Below, one piece after another: positions 51,662 to 63,814 of a stretch of 64,000 bases of DNA (position 1 is the stretch's first letter; every line of letters starts with the position of its first letter). The notes beneath the pieces are model-generated. The model was not told where the DNA came from and ran no database searches. It saw nothing but the letters and a program-made list of their open reading frames with translations. Source of the DNA: CADEEN01 sp963706685. GTDB lineage: Bacteria; Pseudomonadota; Gammaproteobacteria; Burkholderiales; Burkholderiaceae_C. A program made the translations under genes and the position numbers. The stretch covers positions 54,783 through 118,782 of the forward strand of contig CAVPMY010000013.1 of the NCBI GenBank assembly GCA_963706685.1, in the 5' to 3' direction.

Positions 51662-52909
51662 ATGAACCCGACGCCGCAACCGCTTCACCTGCACGTGCCC
51701 GAACCGACCGGGCGGCCGGGGCAGGCGACCGATTTTTCGTACCTGCACCTGTCGCCGGCCGGCGCCGTGCGGCGGCCGGAACTGGACGCCTCGCCGGCCA
51801 GCACCGCCGACCTCGCCTTCACGCTGGTGCGCGTGCTCGACGACGAGGGCCACGCGGTCGGTCCCTGGGCGCCGCCGCACGACGCGCAGCTGCTGCGGCG
51901 CGGCCTGCGCGCGATGATGCGCACGCGCGCCTTCGACGCCAAGATGCAGATCGCGCAGCGCCAGAAGAAGATCTCGTTCTACATGCAGTGCCTGGGCGAG
52001 GAGGCGATCGCCTGCGCGCATGCGCTGGCCATCGCCGACGGCGACATGTGCTTCCCGACCTACCGCCAGCAGGGCCTGCTGCTGGCGCGCGACGACATCC
52101 CGATGGTCGAGCTGATGTGCCAGCTGATGAGCAACGCGCGCGACCCGATGAAGGGCCGCCAGCTGCCGGTGATGTATTCGTACAAGCGCGCCGGCTTCTT
52201 CACGATCAGCGGCAACCTGGCGACGCAGTTCATCCAGGCCGTCGGCTGGGCGATGGCCTCGGCGATCAAGGGCGACACCAAGATCGCCTCGGCCTGGATC
52301 GGCGACGGCGCCACCGCCGAGGCCGACTTCCACACCGCGCTGACCTTCGCCCACGTCTACCGCGCGCCGGTGATCCTCAACGTCGTCAACAACCAGTGGG
52401 CGATCTCGACCTTCCAGGCCATCGCCGGCGGCGAAGCCACCACCTTCGCCGCGCGCGGCGTCGGCTGCGGCATCGCCTCGCTGCGCGTCGACGGCAACGA
52501 CTTCCTGGCCGTGCTGGCGGCGTCGCGCTGGGCCGCCGAGCGCGCGCGCAGCAACCTCGGGCCGACGCTGATCGAATGGCTCACCTACCGCGCCGGCGCG
52601 CATTCGACCTCGGACGATCCGTCGCGCTACCGCCCGGCCGACGACTGGCAGCACTTCCCGCTCGGCGACCCGATCGCGCGGCTGAAGCAGCACCTGATGG
52701 GCAGGGCGACTGGTCCGACGACGAGCACGACGCGCGTGAAGAAGGAACTCGACGCCGAGGTCGCCGCCGCGCAGAAGGAAGCCGAGCGCACGACGGCACG
52801 CTGCTCGACGGCCACATCCCGCCGCTGGAGACGATGTTCGAGGACGTCTACAAGGACATGCCGCCGCATCTGCACGAGCAGATGCGGCAGGCGCGGCTTG
52901 GAAAACTGA
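51662..52909 (+). CDS. bkdA1: 2-oxoisovalerate dehydrogenase E1 alpha subunit (frameshifts near the C-terminus)
   Basis: TPP-dependent alpha subunit of the branched-chain 2-oxoacid dehydrogenase complex. It starts MNPTPQPLHLHVPEPTGRPG and has ISFYMQCLGEEAIACAHALA, FPTYRQQGLLLARD, the TPP motif KIASAWIGDGATAEADFH to VNNQWAIST, and the phosphorylation-loop-like RAGAHSTSDDPSRYR. Near 52706 a base is lost, near 52733 one is gained and near 52789 one is lost. A further extra T near 52899 hides the stop LEN at 52907. Length of about 415 residues is normal. Confidence 0.92.
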   Translation: MNPTPQPLHLHVPEPTGRPGQATDFSYLHLSPAGAVRRPELDASPASTADLAFTLVRVLDDEGHAVGPWAPPHDAQLLRRGLRAMMRTRAFDAKMQIAQRQKKISFYMQCLGEEAIACAHALAIADGDMCFPTYRQQGLLLARDDIPMVELMCQLMSNARDPMKGRQLPVMYSYKRAGFFTISGNLATQFIQAVGWAMASAIKGDTKIASAWIGDGATAEADFHTALTFAHVYRAPVILNVVNNQWAISTFQAIAGGEATTFAARGVGCGIASLRVDGNDFLAVLAASRWAAERARSNLGPTLIEWLTYRAGAHSTSDDPSRYRPADDWQHFPLGDPIARLKQHLMGRATGPTTSTTRVKKELDAEVAAAQKEAERTTARCSTATSRRWRRCSRTSTRTCRRICTSRCGRRGLEN

Positions 52910-52911
52910 CC

Positions 52912-53926
<1,015 letters not shown>

Positions 53927-53930
53927 CGAG

Positions 53931-55267
53931 ATGGCCAGCAACATGCACGTGATCAAGGTGCCCGATGTCGGCGAAGGCATCGCCGAGGTCGAGCTCGTCG
54001 CCTGGCATGTCAAGCCCGGCGACACGGTCGCCGAAGACCAGGCCCTGGCCGACGTGATGACCGACAAGGCCAGCGTCGAGATCCCGTCGCCGGTGGCCGG
54101 CCGCGTGCTGGCCCTCGGCGGCGAGGTCGGGCAGATGCTGGCCGTCGGCGCCGAGCTGATCCGCATCGAGATTGCCGGCGTGGGCGATGCGCCGGCGCCA
54201 GGCGCCCGACGCCCGCGCCCGCGGCTGCGACCAGCGCCTGCACCAGCACCTGCAAGGCGCCTGCGCCAGCACCCGTGCCCGTCGCCGACGCCGGCGCCTG
54301 CAGCAACAAGCGCCGCACGGCGCCCGCGGCGGCGCAACAGCGAGCCGAACCGGCGCCGCAGCCTGCGCGCCGACGTCGAGCCGAGCGCCCGATCGCCTCG
54401 CCCGCGGTGCGCCGCCGCGCCTGGGAACTCGGCATCGACCTGCGCGAGGTGCGCCGCCAGCGGCCCCGGCGGCCGCATCCTGCAGGCCGACCTCGACGCC
54501 CATGTCGCCGACCCACGGCGCGCAGCGCAACGCCGCGGCCGCCGCGCGCGCAGCGGCGTCGAGCGCACCGATGACCGAGGACCGTGCAAGTCATCGGCCT
54601 GCGCCGCCGCATCGCCGTGCAGATGCAGGAGTCCAAGCGCCGCATCCCGCACTTCAGCTACGTCGAGGAGGTCGACGTCACCGAGGTCGAGGCGCTGCGC
54701 GCGGCGCTGAACGCCAAGTGGAGCGACGAGCGCGGCCGGCTGACGCTGCTGCCGCTGCTGATGCGCGCGATGGTGCTGGCGGTGCGCGAGTTCCCGCAGA
54801 TCAACGCCCGCTTCGACGACGAGGCCGGCGTCGTCACCCGCCACGGCGCCGTGCACATCGGCATCGCCACCCAGACCCAGCACGGCCTGATGGTGCCGGT
54901 GGTGCGCCATGCCGAGGCGCGCAGCGTCTGGGCGATGGCCGCCGAGGTGGCGCGCCTGGCCGAGGCCGCGCGCACCGGCCGCGCCACGCGCGACGAGCTG
55001 AGCGGCTCGACGATCACCATCAGCAGCCTCGGCGCGCTCGGCGGCATCGTCTCGACGCCGGTGATCAACCGGCCCGAGGTCGCGATCGTCGCCGTCAACC
55101 GCATGGTCGAGCGGCCGATGCTGCGCGGCGGCGCCGTCGTGCCGCGGCAGATGATGAACCTGTCGTCGTCGTTCGACCACCGCGTGGTCGACGGCATCGA
55201 CGCCGCGCAGTTCGTGCAGGCGCTGCGCGCGCTGCTCGAATCGCCGGCGCTGCTGTTCGTCGAATAG
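53931..55267 (+). CDS. bkdB: Branched-chain 2-oxoacid dehydrogenase E2 (dihydrolipoamide acyltransferase), frameshifted linker
   Basis: The N-terminal lipoyl domain starts MASNMHVIKVPDVGEGIAEV and carries the lipoylated lysine in VMTDKASVEIPSP. Then an alanine/proline linker, the E1/E3-binding domain IASPAVRRRAWELGIDLREV, and a catalytic domain from about 54595 (RRRIAVQMQESKRRIPHFSY) with the active-site SFDHRVVDGIDAAQFV. Indels cluster between 54190 and 54590. No E3 (lipoamide dehydrogenase) gene follows, so E3 must come from another locus. Confidence 0.92.
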
Positions 55268-55370
55268 CAGGCCATGCGTCGCACCTGATGTAAGTCCTTG
55301 CGCGTAGAACGGACTCTACTGGCGCGGGCCGACACGCATGCACCACTTCTAGGGGCATCAAAGCATCGAT

Positions 55371-55388
55371 GGTCATCACAGGGTGACC
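55371..55388. promoter_or_regulatory. Inverted repeat upstream of the glycosyltransferase/radical SAM pair
   Basis: GGTCA and TGACC, eight bases apart, form an 18-base dyad about 90 bases ahead of the glycosyltransferase ATG. It may be an operator; nothing else supports this. Confidence 0.3.
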
Positions 55389-55477
55389 AAAGTGCAGAAT
55401 GGCATGTCGTATGGGCGTCACCGCGATTCCGCTCGACGCACACGCCGACTCACTCTCATGCTTCGTAGGTTGAGTGC

Positions 55478-56425
55478 ATGACAGCTGTTGCTGGACAAGG
55501 AGAAATATCGCTCCTGCGGCCTGAGGGGACCGATCCACGGTCGGTGCGGCCAAGACTCTTGGTTGTTACGCCTGCACGCAACGAGGCGGAACACCTCCTG
55601 GCGGTCATCTTGGCGATGGTCAATCAAACCGTGCTCCCTGATGAGTGGCGAATCGTTGACGATGGCTCGACCGATACCACGCGCGACATCGTGGTCAGGG
55701 CAGCAGCAGAACACTCCTGGATTCACTTGAGCGAGTTGCGCGGTGGCGAAGACCACGGGATAGACAAACTGGCGGCAGGCAGGCCACCACGGGCATTCGC
55801 CGCCGGGGTCCATGACGCGACAGTTAACTGGGATTTCGTGGCAAAAGTCGATGCCGACGTGGAATTACCACCGATGTACTTTGCCACTCTCCTCGAACGA
55901 ATGCTGGCCAACGAGCGCTTGGGAATGGCTGGCGGCATTCTCGTCGAGCCCGACGCAAACGGAAAGGATCGAGTGATAGCCGTGCCGCGTCAGCATGTAC
56001 CAGGGGCGCTGTCGATCTATCGTCGATCTTGTTTCGAGCAGATTGGCGGCGTCCGCGAGATCCTAGGCTGGGACACGATCGACGAAACGCTGGCTCGGAT
56101 GCGGGGCTTCCAAACCCGCTCGTACACGGACATCGTGGCGAGGCACCGTCGCCAGACGGGCGCCGTTGCAGGAGTCGTTCGCGGGCGATCCAGGCATGGC
56201 GTGGTTGCGTGGATCGCGCACTACCCTTTGTACTTTGTGCTCCTGCGTGCGGCCAAGTTATCGCTTCTGCGGCCACGTGGCGTACTGGGCGCCGCATTCG
56301 TTTGGGGCTATCTGTGGGCCGCAGCACGCCGCGTGCCACGCGTCACGGACGAGGGATTTCGCTCGCACGTTCGACGCGAGATCCGTCAACGAGTGATGCG
56401 CGCCGACCAGGAGCAGTCGAAATGA
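55478..56425 (+). CDS. Glycosyltransferase family 2 protein
   Basis: A 315-residue GT-A fold enzyme. The nucleotide-sugar site shows VVTPARNEAEHL (residues 29-40) and DDGSTD (61-66), the metal-binding DAD is at 125-127 in VDADVE, and a further GWDTIDETLARM corresponds to the catalytic acidic motif. The last third is hydrophobic (HYPLYFVLLRAAKLSLLR, GAAFVWGYLWAAARRVPR), suggesting membrane association and a lipid-linked acceptor. It overlaps the radical SAM gene (ATGA). Base composition is more A/T-rich than the flanks and the frame is unbroken, unlike most neighbours. Confidence 0.85.
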   Translation: MTAVAGQGEISLLRPEGTDPRSVRPRLLVVTPARNEAEHLLAVILAMVNQTVLPDEWRIVDDGSTDTTRDIVVRAAAEHSWIHLSELRGGEDHGIDKLAAGRPPRAFAAGVHDATVNWDFVAKVDADVELPPMYFATLLERMLANERLGMAGGILVEPDANGKDRVIAVPRQHVPGALSIYRRSCFEQIGGVREILGWDTIDETLARMRGFQTRSYTDIVARHRRQTGAVAGVVRGRSRHGVVAWIAHYPLYFVLLRAAKLSLLRPRGVLGAAFVWGYLWAAARRVPRVTDEGFRSHVRREIRQRVMRADQEQSK

Positions 56426-57897
56426 AAAAGAGGCGCACCGCACTCGTAGTTGATCTGAACAGCTTCGCCCACTATCCGACACTTGCGGTCGGCTACCTCG
56501 TGGCCGCGCTAAGGGATGGCGGCTTCGACGTCAGCGTTCTATCGCCGCTTGCGTTTCGGCTCCCATCGATGCCGGAGAGACAGGAGACATGGTGGCAGTA
56601 CGCGCAGCGTCGTCTCTTCTTTTCGTCCCACCCGGCAATCAATGGCTTACGAGACGCGCTGTCAGCGGGTCGCAAGAGGTGGATAAGCCGAGCCGACCCG
56701 CGCCTTACTGCAGATGTGTTGCGCGCGCTCGACGAGATCCATCCGGACGTGGTCTTGCTTTCCGCCTACCTTGACTTTGGTGCCGCTGTGCGCGAGATAG
56801 CGCAAGCGGCAAGCTCGCGGGGCGTACCAGTTCTTCTGGGCGGACCGGCATTCAACATGGACGAGGTTGCTCGCGAGTGGCTCGGCATCCCCGGCTTGAC
56901 GGCGATCGTCGCAGCAGAGGTTGACAACTCGCTGCCGGAGCTGGTCGACGAGATACTCAGCGGGGCCGACATCTCGACCATGCCTGGCGTCTATCTACCT
57001 GACGGACGCCGAGGTCCTGCCGCAGGCCCACTTGCGAGCCTTGATCGGCTGCCCATTCCTGACCTTGTGGACTTTCCTTGGCATCTCTATCCGAACAAGA
57101 TCATTCCGATCATGACGGGCAGAGGCTGCAATTGGGGCAAGTGCACATTTTGCAGTGACGTGAAGGTTGTGAACGGCCTCACGTTTCGCACCCGAGCTGT
57201 CGCAGCGGTTCTCGACGAACTCGATAAGCAATCGGCTCTGTACGGGACCAAGGATGTGATCTTCCTGGACATCAAACTCAATTCATCGCTTGCGATGTGG
57301 AGAGGCATCATCGATGGCTTCCAGCAGCGCCTGCCAGGCGGACGTTGGATCGGCACCGTACACGTGCAAGCGCATGGCGAAAACGGTCTGACGCGTGCTG
57401 AACTGGATGCAGCCGCAAAGTCCGGGTTGACACGGTTGAGCTTTGGCTTGGAGACCGGTAGCCAGCGATTGAACGATGCCATGGCGAAAGGAACAAGCAT
57501 CGAGCGCACGTCGCGTTTCCTCGCCGATGCCCATGATGCGGGCATCAGCGTGCGCGCTACAGCGATCCTGGGTTATCCGGGCGAGACTGCAGCTGACATT
57601 GACCAGACCGTGCAGTTCCTCGAATCGCACATGCAATATCTCGATCGGATTCGCATGAATCGATTCACCCCTCTGCCGGGAACTCGGTTCCACAAACTTT
57701 ACGAAAGGCGCCCAGAGCGTTTTCCGGGCTTGTCTGAGGTGACGTGGGACTACCGACTGCGACGTGGCGAGTACCGAAACAACTCGATGAGCGATCCCGC
57801 GTACTGCAAGGCGAAAGCGCGATTGCTCCGTGCCGTACACCAAATCAACAGTCGACCGTTGCGACCTGTCGCTGTGGTATTTGATGGATTGATGTAG
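56422..57897 (+). CDS. B12-binding-type radical SAM protein
   Basis: A 491-residue protein. The N-terminal ~190 residues look like a cobalamin-binding Rossmann domain (LAVGYLVAALRDGGFDVSVL, PDVVLLSAYLDFGAA, PVLLGGPAF) without the DxHxxG motif. The radical SAM core follows with cysteines 236, 241 and 244 in GRGCNWGKCTFCSD, a CX4CX2C spacing, then GLTRLSFGLETGSQRLND and ATAILGYPGETAADID. It is translationally coupled to the GT2 gene. Function is unknown; cobalamin-radical SAM enzymes often methylate or rearrange unactivated carbons, so modification of a glycolipid or polysaccharide made by the GT2 partner is a possibility, not a finding. Confidence 0.85.
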   Translation: MKKRRTALVVDLNSFAHYPTLAVGYLVAALRDGGFDVSVLSPLAFRLPSMPERQETWWQYAQRRLFFSSHPAINGLRDALSAGRKRWISRADPRLTADVLRALDEIHPDVVLLSAYLDFGAAVREIAQAASSRGVPVLLGGPAFNMDEVAREWLGIPGLTAIVAAEVDNSLPELVDEILSGADISTMPGVYLPDGRRGPAAGPLASLDRLPIPDLVDFPWHLYPNKIIPIMTGRGCNWGKCTFCSDVKVVNGLTFRTRAVAAVLDELDKQSALYGTKDVIFLDIKLNSSLAMWRGIIDGFQQRLPGGRWIGTVHVQAHGENGLTRAELDAAAKSGLTRLSFGLETGSQRLNDAMAKGTSIERTSRFLADAHDAGISVRATAILGYPGETAADIDQTVQFLESHMQYLDRIRMNRFTPLPGTRFHKLYERRPERFPGLSEVTWDYRLRRGEYRNNSMSDPAYCKAKARLLRAVHQINSRPLRPVAVVFDGLM

Positions 57898-57937
57898 TAG
57901 CGGGATAGGGCGGAGTCAACCTCTAGATGCTTGCAAG

Positions 57938-59317
57938 TCAGTTCCATCCCCCAGCCAGCGCCCGGTACACGCCCACCAACGCCGTCGCCGCCTGCGTCTG
58001 ACCTTGCGCCAGCCGATCGCGCGCCAGCAGCAATTCGCGCTCGGCGTCGAGCACGGCCAGGAAGTCGCTCGATCCGGCGTCGAAGCGTGCGCGGGCGATC
58101 TTGGCGGCGCCCTCGGCGGCTTTCGCGGCGGCAAACAGATGGTCGGTGCGCTCTTGCGAGCGCGTGTAGCTGACCAGTGCGCCTTCGGTTTCTTCCAGCG
58201 CCGTCAGCACGGTCTGGTCGAACTGTGCCAGTGCGGCATCGCGCCGCGCATCGGCGGCGGAGATTTGCGCACGGCGCTGGCCGTTGTCGATCACCGCCCA
58301 GAGCAGGTTGGCGCCGAGGCTGGCGACGAACGAACCCGAGTCGCCGAGCTCGCTGATGCGCCCGGCGTTCAGGCCGAGGCTGCCGGACAGCGTCAGCGAC
58401 GGCCACAGGCGGCTGCGTGCGATGCCGGATTGCGCATCGGCGGCATTGAGTTGCTGCTCCGCCGCCGCCACGTCCGGCCGGCGTTGCAGCAAGGTTTGCG
58501 GTGAACCGATGGCCGCCAGCGGCGTTGCCGGCAGGCCCGGCAGCGGCTTCTGCTCGGCCAGGCGCGCATCGAGCGCACTCGGTGCCGCACCGCTCAGCAC
58601 GGCCAGGCGCATGCGCGTGCGCGCAAGCGCCATCTCGAGCGCCGGCAGCGACGCCGCCGTGCCTTCGACGAGCACGCGTGCGCGCTCGGTGTCGAGCGCG
58701 GTGCCGCGGCCGACCGACAGGCGCGCTTCGACCAGCTTCAGCGCCTCGCGCTGCGTCGACAAGTCGAGCGTCGTCACCCGCACCTGCTCCTGCAGACCGC
58801 GCAGCTCGAAGTAGTTGCGCGCCACCTCGGCGGCCACGCTGACCTGCACGCCGCGGCGCTGGGCCTCGGCAGCATCGGTACCGGCACGCGCCACGCGCTT
58901 CTCATTGGCCACGCGGTCGAGCAGATCGATCTCCCACGACGCGCCGAGCCCGACATCGAACGCATTGCGGGTGCCTGGACGACCGCTGTTTGCCGCCGAA
59001 CGCGCGCGGCTGGCGCCGGCCGTCACATCCAGCGTCGGCCGGCCCAGGCCCTGCGTGCCGCCTTCGATGGCTTTGGCTTCGGCCACCCGCGCCGCGGCCA
59101 CGCGCAGATCGCGATTGGCGTCCATCGCCTGCGTGATCAACGCGTCGAGCTCGGCGTCGCCGAAGGCGCGCCAGAATTCCGCCACCGGTTGCGACTCGGT
59201 GTTGGCGGCCTGCGCGAACGCTTCCGGCGCTGCCGCCTTGTCCGCCAATGGCGGCGCGGGCGATGCGCAGGCGGCCAGCATGGCGGCCAGCGCCAGCGGC
59301 CAAGGTGCGCGGCTCAT
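57938..59317 (-). CDS. RND efflux outer membrane lipoprotein, NodT family
   Basis: An intact 459-residue TolC-type channel. The lipobox is MLAACAS. The two OEP repeats include ALITQAMDANRDLRVAAARV, VAEAKAIEGGTQGLGRPTLD and LLQRRPDVAAAEQQLNAADA, SLGANLLWAVIDNGQRRAQI. It closes the efflux operon and overlaps the pump stop (ATGA). Frame is clean although the pump and adaptor are not. Confidence 0.92.
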   Translation of the reverse strand: MSRAPWPLALAAMLAACASPAPPLADKAAAPEAFAQAANTESQPVAEFWRAFGDAELDALITQAMDANRDLRVAAARVAEAKAIEGGTQGLGRPTLDVTAGASRARSAANSGRPGTRNAFDVGLGASWEIDLLDRVANEKRVARAGTDAAEAQRRGVQVSVAAEVARNYFELRGLQEQVRVTTLDLSTQREALKLVEARLSVGRGTALDTERARVLVEGTAASLPALEMALARTRMRLAVLSGAAPSALDARLAEQKPLPGLPATPLAAIGSPQTLLQRRPDVAAAEQQLNAADAQSGIARSRLWPSLTLSGSLGLNAGRISELGDSGSFVASLGANLLWAVIDNGQRRAQISAADARRDAALAQFDQTVLTALEETEGALVSYTRSQERTDHLFAAAKAAEGAAKIARARFDAGSSDFLAVLDAERELLLARDRLAQGQTQAATALVGVYRALAGGWN

Positions 59318-62300
59318 CGCAGATCTCCCTGGGGCGGCACCGGCGCACCATCGACCGGGTGCGCCGAGGCATCGATCGCCTTGCGCAACTCAGCCGCCTT
59401 GGCGCGCCGCTGTTCGGTGCCCTTGCGCAGCAGCGCGTAGAACACCGGCGTCAGGAAGATGCCGAACGTGGTCACGCCGACCATGCCCGAGAACACCGCG
59501 ATGCCCATGGCGCGGCGCATCTCGCTGCCGGCGCCGCTGCCGAGGATCAGCGGGATGACGCCGGCGCAGAACGCGATCGAGGTCATCAGGATCGGCCGCA
59601 GCCGCATGCGGCAGGCCTCGATCACCGATTCGAGCATCGAATGGCCTTGCTCCTCCAGGTCGCTTCGCGAACTCGACGATCAGGATCGCGTTCTTGCACG
59701 CCAGGCCCACCAGCACCACCAGCGCCACCTGCGTGAAGATGTTCAGGTCGCCCGGCTGCATGAAGGGCGGAAAGCTCGACAGCCAGACGCCGAACAGCGC
59801 CGACAGGATGCCCATCGGCACGATCAGGATGATCACCAGCGGCAGCGATCCAGCTTTCGTACTGCGCGGCCAGCACGAGGATGACGCAGCATCACCGACA
59901 GCAGCAGCACCGCGGCCAGCATCGGCACGCGCCAGTCGGTGCCCGGCACGGCGAGCGTCGCGCGTCAGCCGGTCCTGGTAGGTGAGCTCGGTCCACTCGT
60001 AGCTCATGCCGCGCGGCAATGTGCGCGCAGCAGCTGCTCGATCTCGCCTTCGGCCTGCGCGCCGGAGAAGCCCGGGTTCGGCGCGCCGTTGATGTCGGCC
60101 GACGGGTAGCCGTTGTAGCGCGTCACGCGCGTCGGGCCGAAGGTCGGCTCGACCGTCATCAGCGCCGCCAGCGGCACCATCTCGCCGCGCGCGTTGCGCG
60201 TCTTGAGTTGCGTGATCGATTCGGCGTCGCTGCGAAACGGCGCGTCGGCCTGCACGATCACCTGGTAGGTCTTGCCGAACTTGGTGAAGTCGTTGACGTA
60301 CAGCGAGCCGAGGTTGATCTGCAGCGTGTCGTAGATGTCGCCGAGATTCACGCCCATCTGCTTGGCGCGCGTGCGGTCCACATCGGCGATCAGGCCGCGG
60401 CACATTGATGTCGTAGGTGGAGAACGGCGTGCCGATGCTCGTCTTGGGATTGCCGTAGACCTGGCCCAGCGTGCCCCAGACCGCGCCGAACAAGCGCCTG
60501 CTCGCCCAGGCCCGCGCGGTCCTGCACCTGCAGCTTGAAGCCGCCGGCGTTGCCCAGGCCGTCGACCGCCGGCGGCGGCACGACGAACATGCGCGCGCCC
60601 TGGATCTGCTGGATGGCGCCGTTGACCTGGCCGAGGATCGCGAACTTGCTCTTCTCGGGCGAGGTGCGTTTGTCGAACGACTCGAGGCCGAAGAAGACGA
60701 TGCCTTCGTTCGGCGCTGCCGAAAAGCCGGCGATCGACAGGCCGGGGAAGGCCACCGAATCGACGATGCCCGGCACCTTGAGCGCGATCGCGCTCATCTC
60801 GCGGATCACGGCCTCGGTGCGGTCGAGCGACGCAGCCGGCCGGCAGTTGCGCGATGCCGATCAGGTACTGCTTGTCGGGCGCCGGCACGAAGCCGGCCGG
60901 CATGCGAGCGAACAGGAACAGCGTCGCGGCGATCAGCAGCACCGCTAGACGACCAGGGCGATGCGCCTTGCGCCGCAGCAGGCCGGTGACGCCGCGGCCG
61001 TAGGCGTCGCTGCTGCGGCTCGAAGAAGCGGTTGAACCAGCGGAAGAAGCCGCCGAACACGCTTGTCCATGCCGCGCGTCAGCCCGTCCTTCGGCGCGTC
61101 GTGCGGGCGCAGCAGGATCGCCGACAGGGCCGGGCGACAGGGTCAGCGAGTTGAAGGCCGAGATCACGGTGGAGATCGCGATCGTGACCGCGAACTGCTT
61201 GTAGAACTGGCCCGACAGGCCCGGGCACGAAGGCCAGCGGCACGAAGACCGCGCACAGCACCAGCGCGATCGCGATGATGGGGCCGCTGACCTCGCGCAT
61301 GGCCTTCACGGTGGCGGCATGCGGCGTCAGGCCGCGCTCGATGTTGCGCTCGACGTTCTCGACCACGACGATGGCGTCGTCGACGACGATGCCGATGGCC
61401 AGCACCAGGCCGAACAGCGTCAGCGTGTTGATCGAATAGCCGAGCAGCCAGCAGCGACGGCGAAGGTGCCGACGATCGACACCGGCACCGCCAGCAGCGG
61501 AATGATCGACGCGCGCCAGGTCTGCAGGAAGACGATGACCACCAGCACCACCAGCAGCACCGCCTCGATCAGCGTGACGACGACCTTCTCGATCGAGGTC
61601 TGCACGAAGCGCGTCGGGTCGTAGACGATGCTGTAGTCCATGCCCGGCGGGAAGCCGGCTTCGAGCCGCTCCATCGTCTGCGCGCACGTCGTTGGACAGG
61701 GCCAGCGCGTTGCGAGCCCGGCGCCTGGAAGACGGCGATCGCCGCCGCCTCCTTGTTGTTGAGCAGGCTGCGCAGGGCGTAGGTGTTCGGCCGACAGCTC
61801 GACGCGGCCGACGTCGCGGATGCGCACCAGCGCGCCGGTGGCGCGGGTCGGCGCGCACGATGATGTCGGCGAACTCCGGCTTCCGTGCTCAGGCGGCCCT
61901 GGGTGTTGATCGGCGAGCTGGAACTCGGTGCCGCCTTGGCGCGCGCGGCGGCGCGCCCGACGACGCCGGCGGCGACCTGCGCGTTCTGCTCGCGGATGGC
62001 GGCGATCACGTCGGCCGCCGTCAGGTTGCGCGCGGCCAGCTTGCCGGGGTCGAGCCAGACGCGCATCGCATAGTCGCCGGCGCCGAACAGGATGACGCTG
62101 CCCATGCCGGGGATGCGCAGCAGCTCGTCGCGCACGTTGAGCTGGCCGTAGTTGCGCAGGTACAGCGCATCGCGGCTGTCGTCAGGGCTGACAGCAGGTG
62201 GACCACCATCGTCAGGTTGCGGGCTGCTCTTCTCGGTCGTCGACGCCGATCTGGCGCACGATGTCGGGCAGGCGCGGCAGGGCGCGGTTGATGCGGTTCT

Positions 62301-62629
62301 GCACCGCGGTCTCGGCCGCCTCCGGGTTGGTGCCGATCTTGAAGGTCACCGTCAGCGTCATGCCGCCGTCGGCGGTGGCCTGGCTGTCGAAGTACAGCAG
62401 GTTGTCGATGCCGTTGATCTGCTCTTCCAGCGGCGTCGCCACCGTCTCGCTGATGACGCGCGGATTGGCGCCGGGGAACTGCGCGCGCACGACGATCTGC
62501 GGCGGCGCCACCTCGGGGTACTCGGACACCGGCAGCTGGAAGATCGACCAGCGCGCCGATCAGGAAGATGAAGATCGACAGCACCGCCGCAAAGCGCGGC
62601 CGGTCGATGAAGAAGCGGGAGATGTCCAT
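59314..62629 (-). CDS. RND efflux pump permease, HAE1/AcrB-type (frameshifted)
   Basis: Proton-driven tripartite pump component. It begins MDISRFFIDRPRFAAVLSIF and shows YPEVAPPQIVVRAQFPGANP, FDSQATADGGMTLTVTFKIG, RIRDVGRVELSAEHLRP, FLQTWRASIIPLLAVPVSIV, VDDAIVVVENVERNIERGLT and LVGLACKNAILIVEFAK, ending DGAPVPPQGDLR. These are the drug-pump (HAE1) pattern; the acidic transmembrane residues lie in an intact stretch. About twenty indels are spread from 62550 to 59660. The span equals about 1100 residues, slightly longer than AcrB. Confidence 0.9.
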
Positions 62630-62631
62630 GA

Positions 62632-63814
62632 GCCTCGCGCCTCCTTCTTCGCCGCCGGCAGCGCCGGCATGCGGCGGTGGCGGCGCGATGGGCATGCCCC
62701 TCGTCGACCTTCAGCACCTGCGGCGTCACCGGCACGCCGGGAATGACGCGCTGCAGGCCGTCGACGATGATCTTCTCGCCGGCCTTCAGCGCCGGTGACC
62801 ACGCGCATGCCGTCCCGCAGCGGACCCAGCTGCACCTCGCGCGGCGTGACGATGTTCTTCGCGCCGACCACGATCACGACCTTGCGCGTCTGGTCGGTGC
62901 CGATCGCGCGCTCGGGCACCAGCGTGGCCGGCGCGGCGGCACCGCTGGCCAGGCGCACGCGCGCCGACAGGCCGGGCATGAAGCGGCCGTCCTTGTTGTC
63001 GAGGATCGCGCGCACGCGGATGCTGCCGGTGGCCGGGTTCAGCCGGTTGTCGACGAAGTCGACCGTGCCGGTGTGCGGCAAGCCTTCTTCGTTGGCCAGG
63101 CCCACGGCCACCGTCGGCGCCGGGCCGCCGGCGCGCATCGCCTGCGAGCGCTTAGGAAGGTCGCTTCGCTGGCGTCGAACCAGACATGGACCGTGTCGCT
63201 GGCCACCAGTGTTGGTCAACACCGGCTCGCCGACACCGACCAGGTTGCCCGGCGTGACTTCGGCGCGCGACAGGCGGCCGGCGATCGGCGCGGTGATGCG
63301 CGTGTAGTCGAGAGGTTGCGCGCTGGCCAATGCCGCGCGCGCCGACTTCTCGGCGGCCTGCGCGTTGCGCTCGGCCGCACGCAGCTGATCGACCTCCTGC
63401 TTCGACACGGCCTGCGTCGGCAGCAGCTTCTCGGCACGCGCGCGTTCGGCCTTGGCCAGCGCGGCCGCGTGCGCGTGCTCGCCAGCTGCGCCTCGGCGCG
63501 CTCCACTTCGGCGGCGTAAGGCCGGGGATCGATGGTGAACAGCAACGCCCCCTTGCCCACCCGCTGGCCATCCTTGAAGTGCACCCGCTCGACGGTGCCG
63601 GCAACGCGCGAGCGCAGTTCCACGGTGGCCTGCGCTTCGATGCGGCCGCTGAACTCTTCGCTGGTTTGCACCGTGCGCTGCACCGCCGGCGCCACGGAGA
63701 CCGGCGGCGGGCCGCCGGGCCGCCCTGCGCTTGCGAAGGGCCGCAGCCGCTGATGAGCCATACCGACAAAGCCACGCCGGCCAGCATGGCGAGATGCAAG
63801 CGAATGGAAAACAT
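62632..63814 (-). CDS. RND efflux periplasmic adaptor (MFP) lipoprotein (frameshifted)
   Basis: Starts MFSIRLHLAMLAGVALSVWL with lipobox LISGC. The lipoyl/hairpin region reads FSGRIEAQATVELRSRVAGT, HFKDGQRVGKGALLFTIDPR and LPTQAVSKQEVDQLRAAERN, and the beta-barrel LDYTRITAPIAGRLSRAEVT. The C-terminal part has VGAKNIVTPREVQLGPLRDG. Indels near 63720, 63480, 63215, 63150, 62792 and 62700. The stop cannot be fixed because no stop precedes the pump ATG in the final frame, so the 3' end given is approximate. It is the first gene of the operon. Confidence 0.87.
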
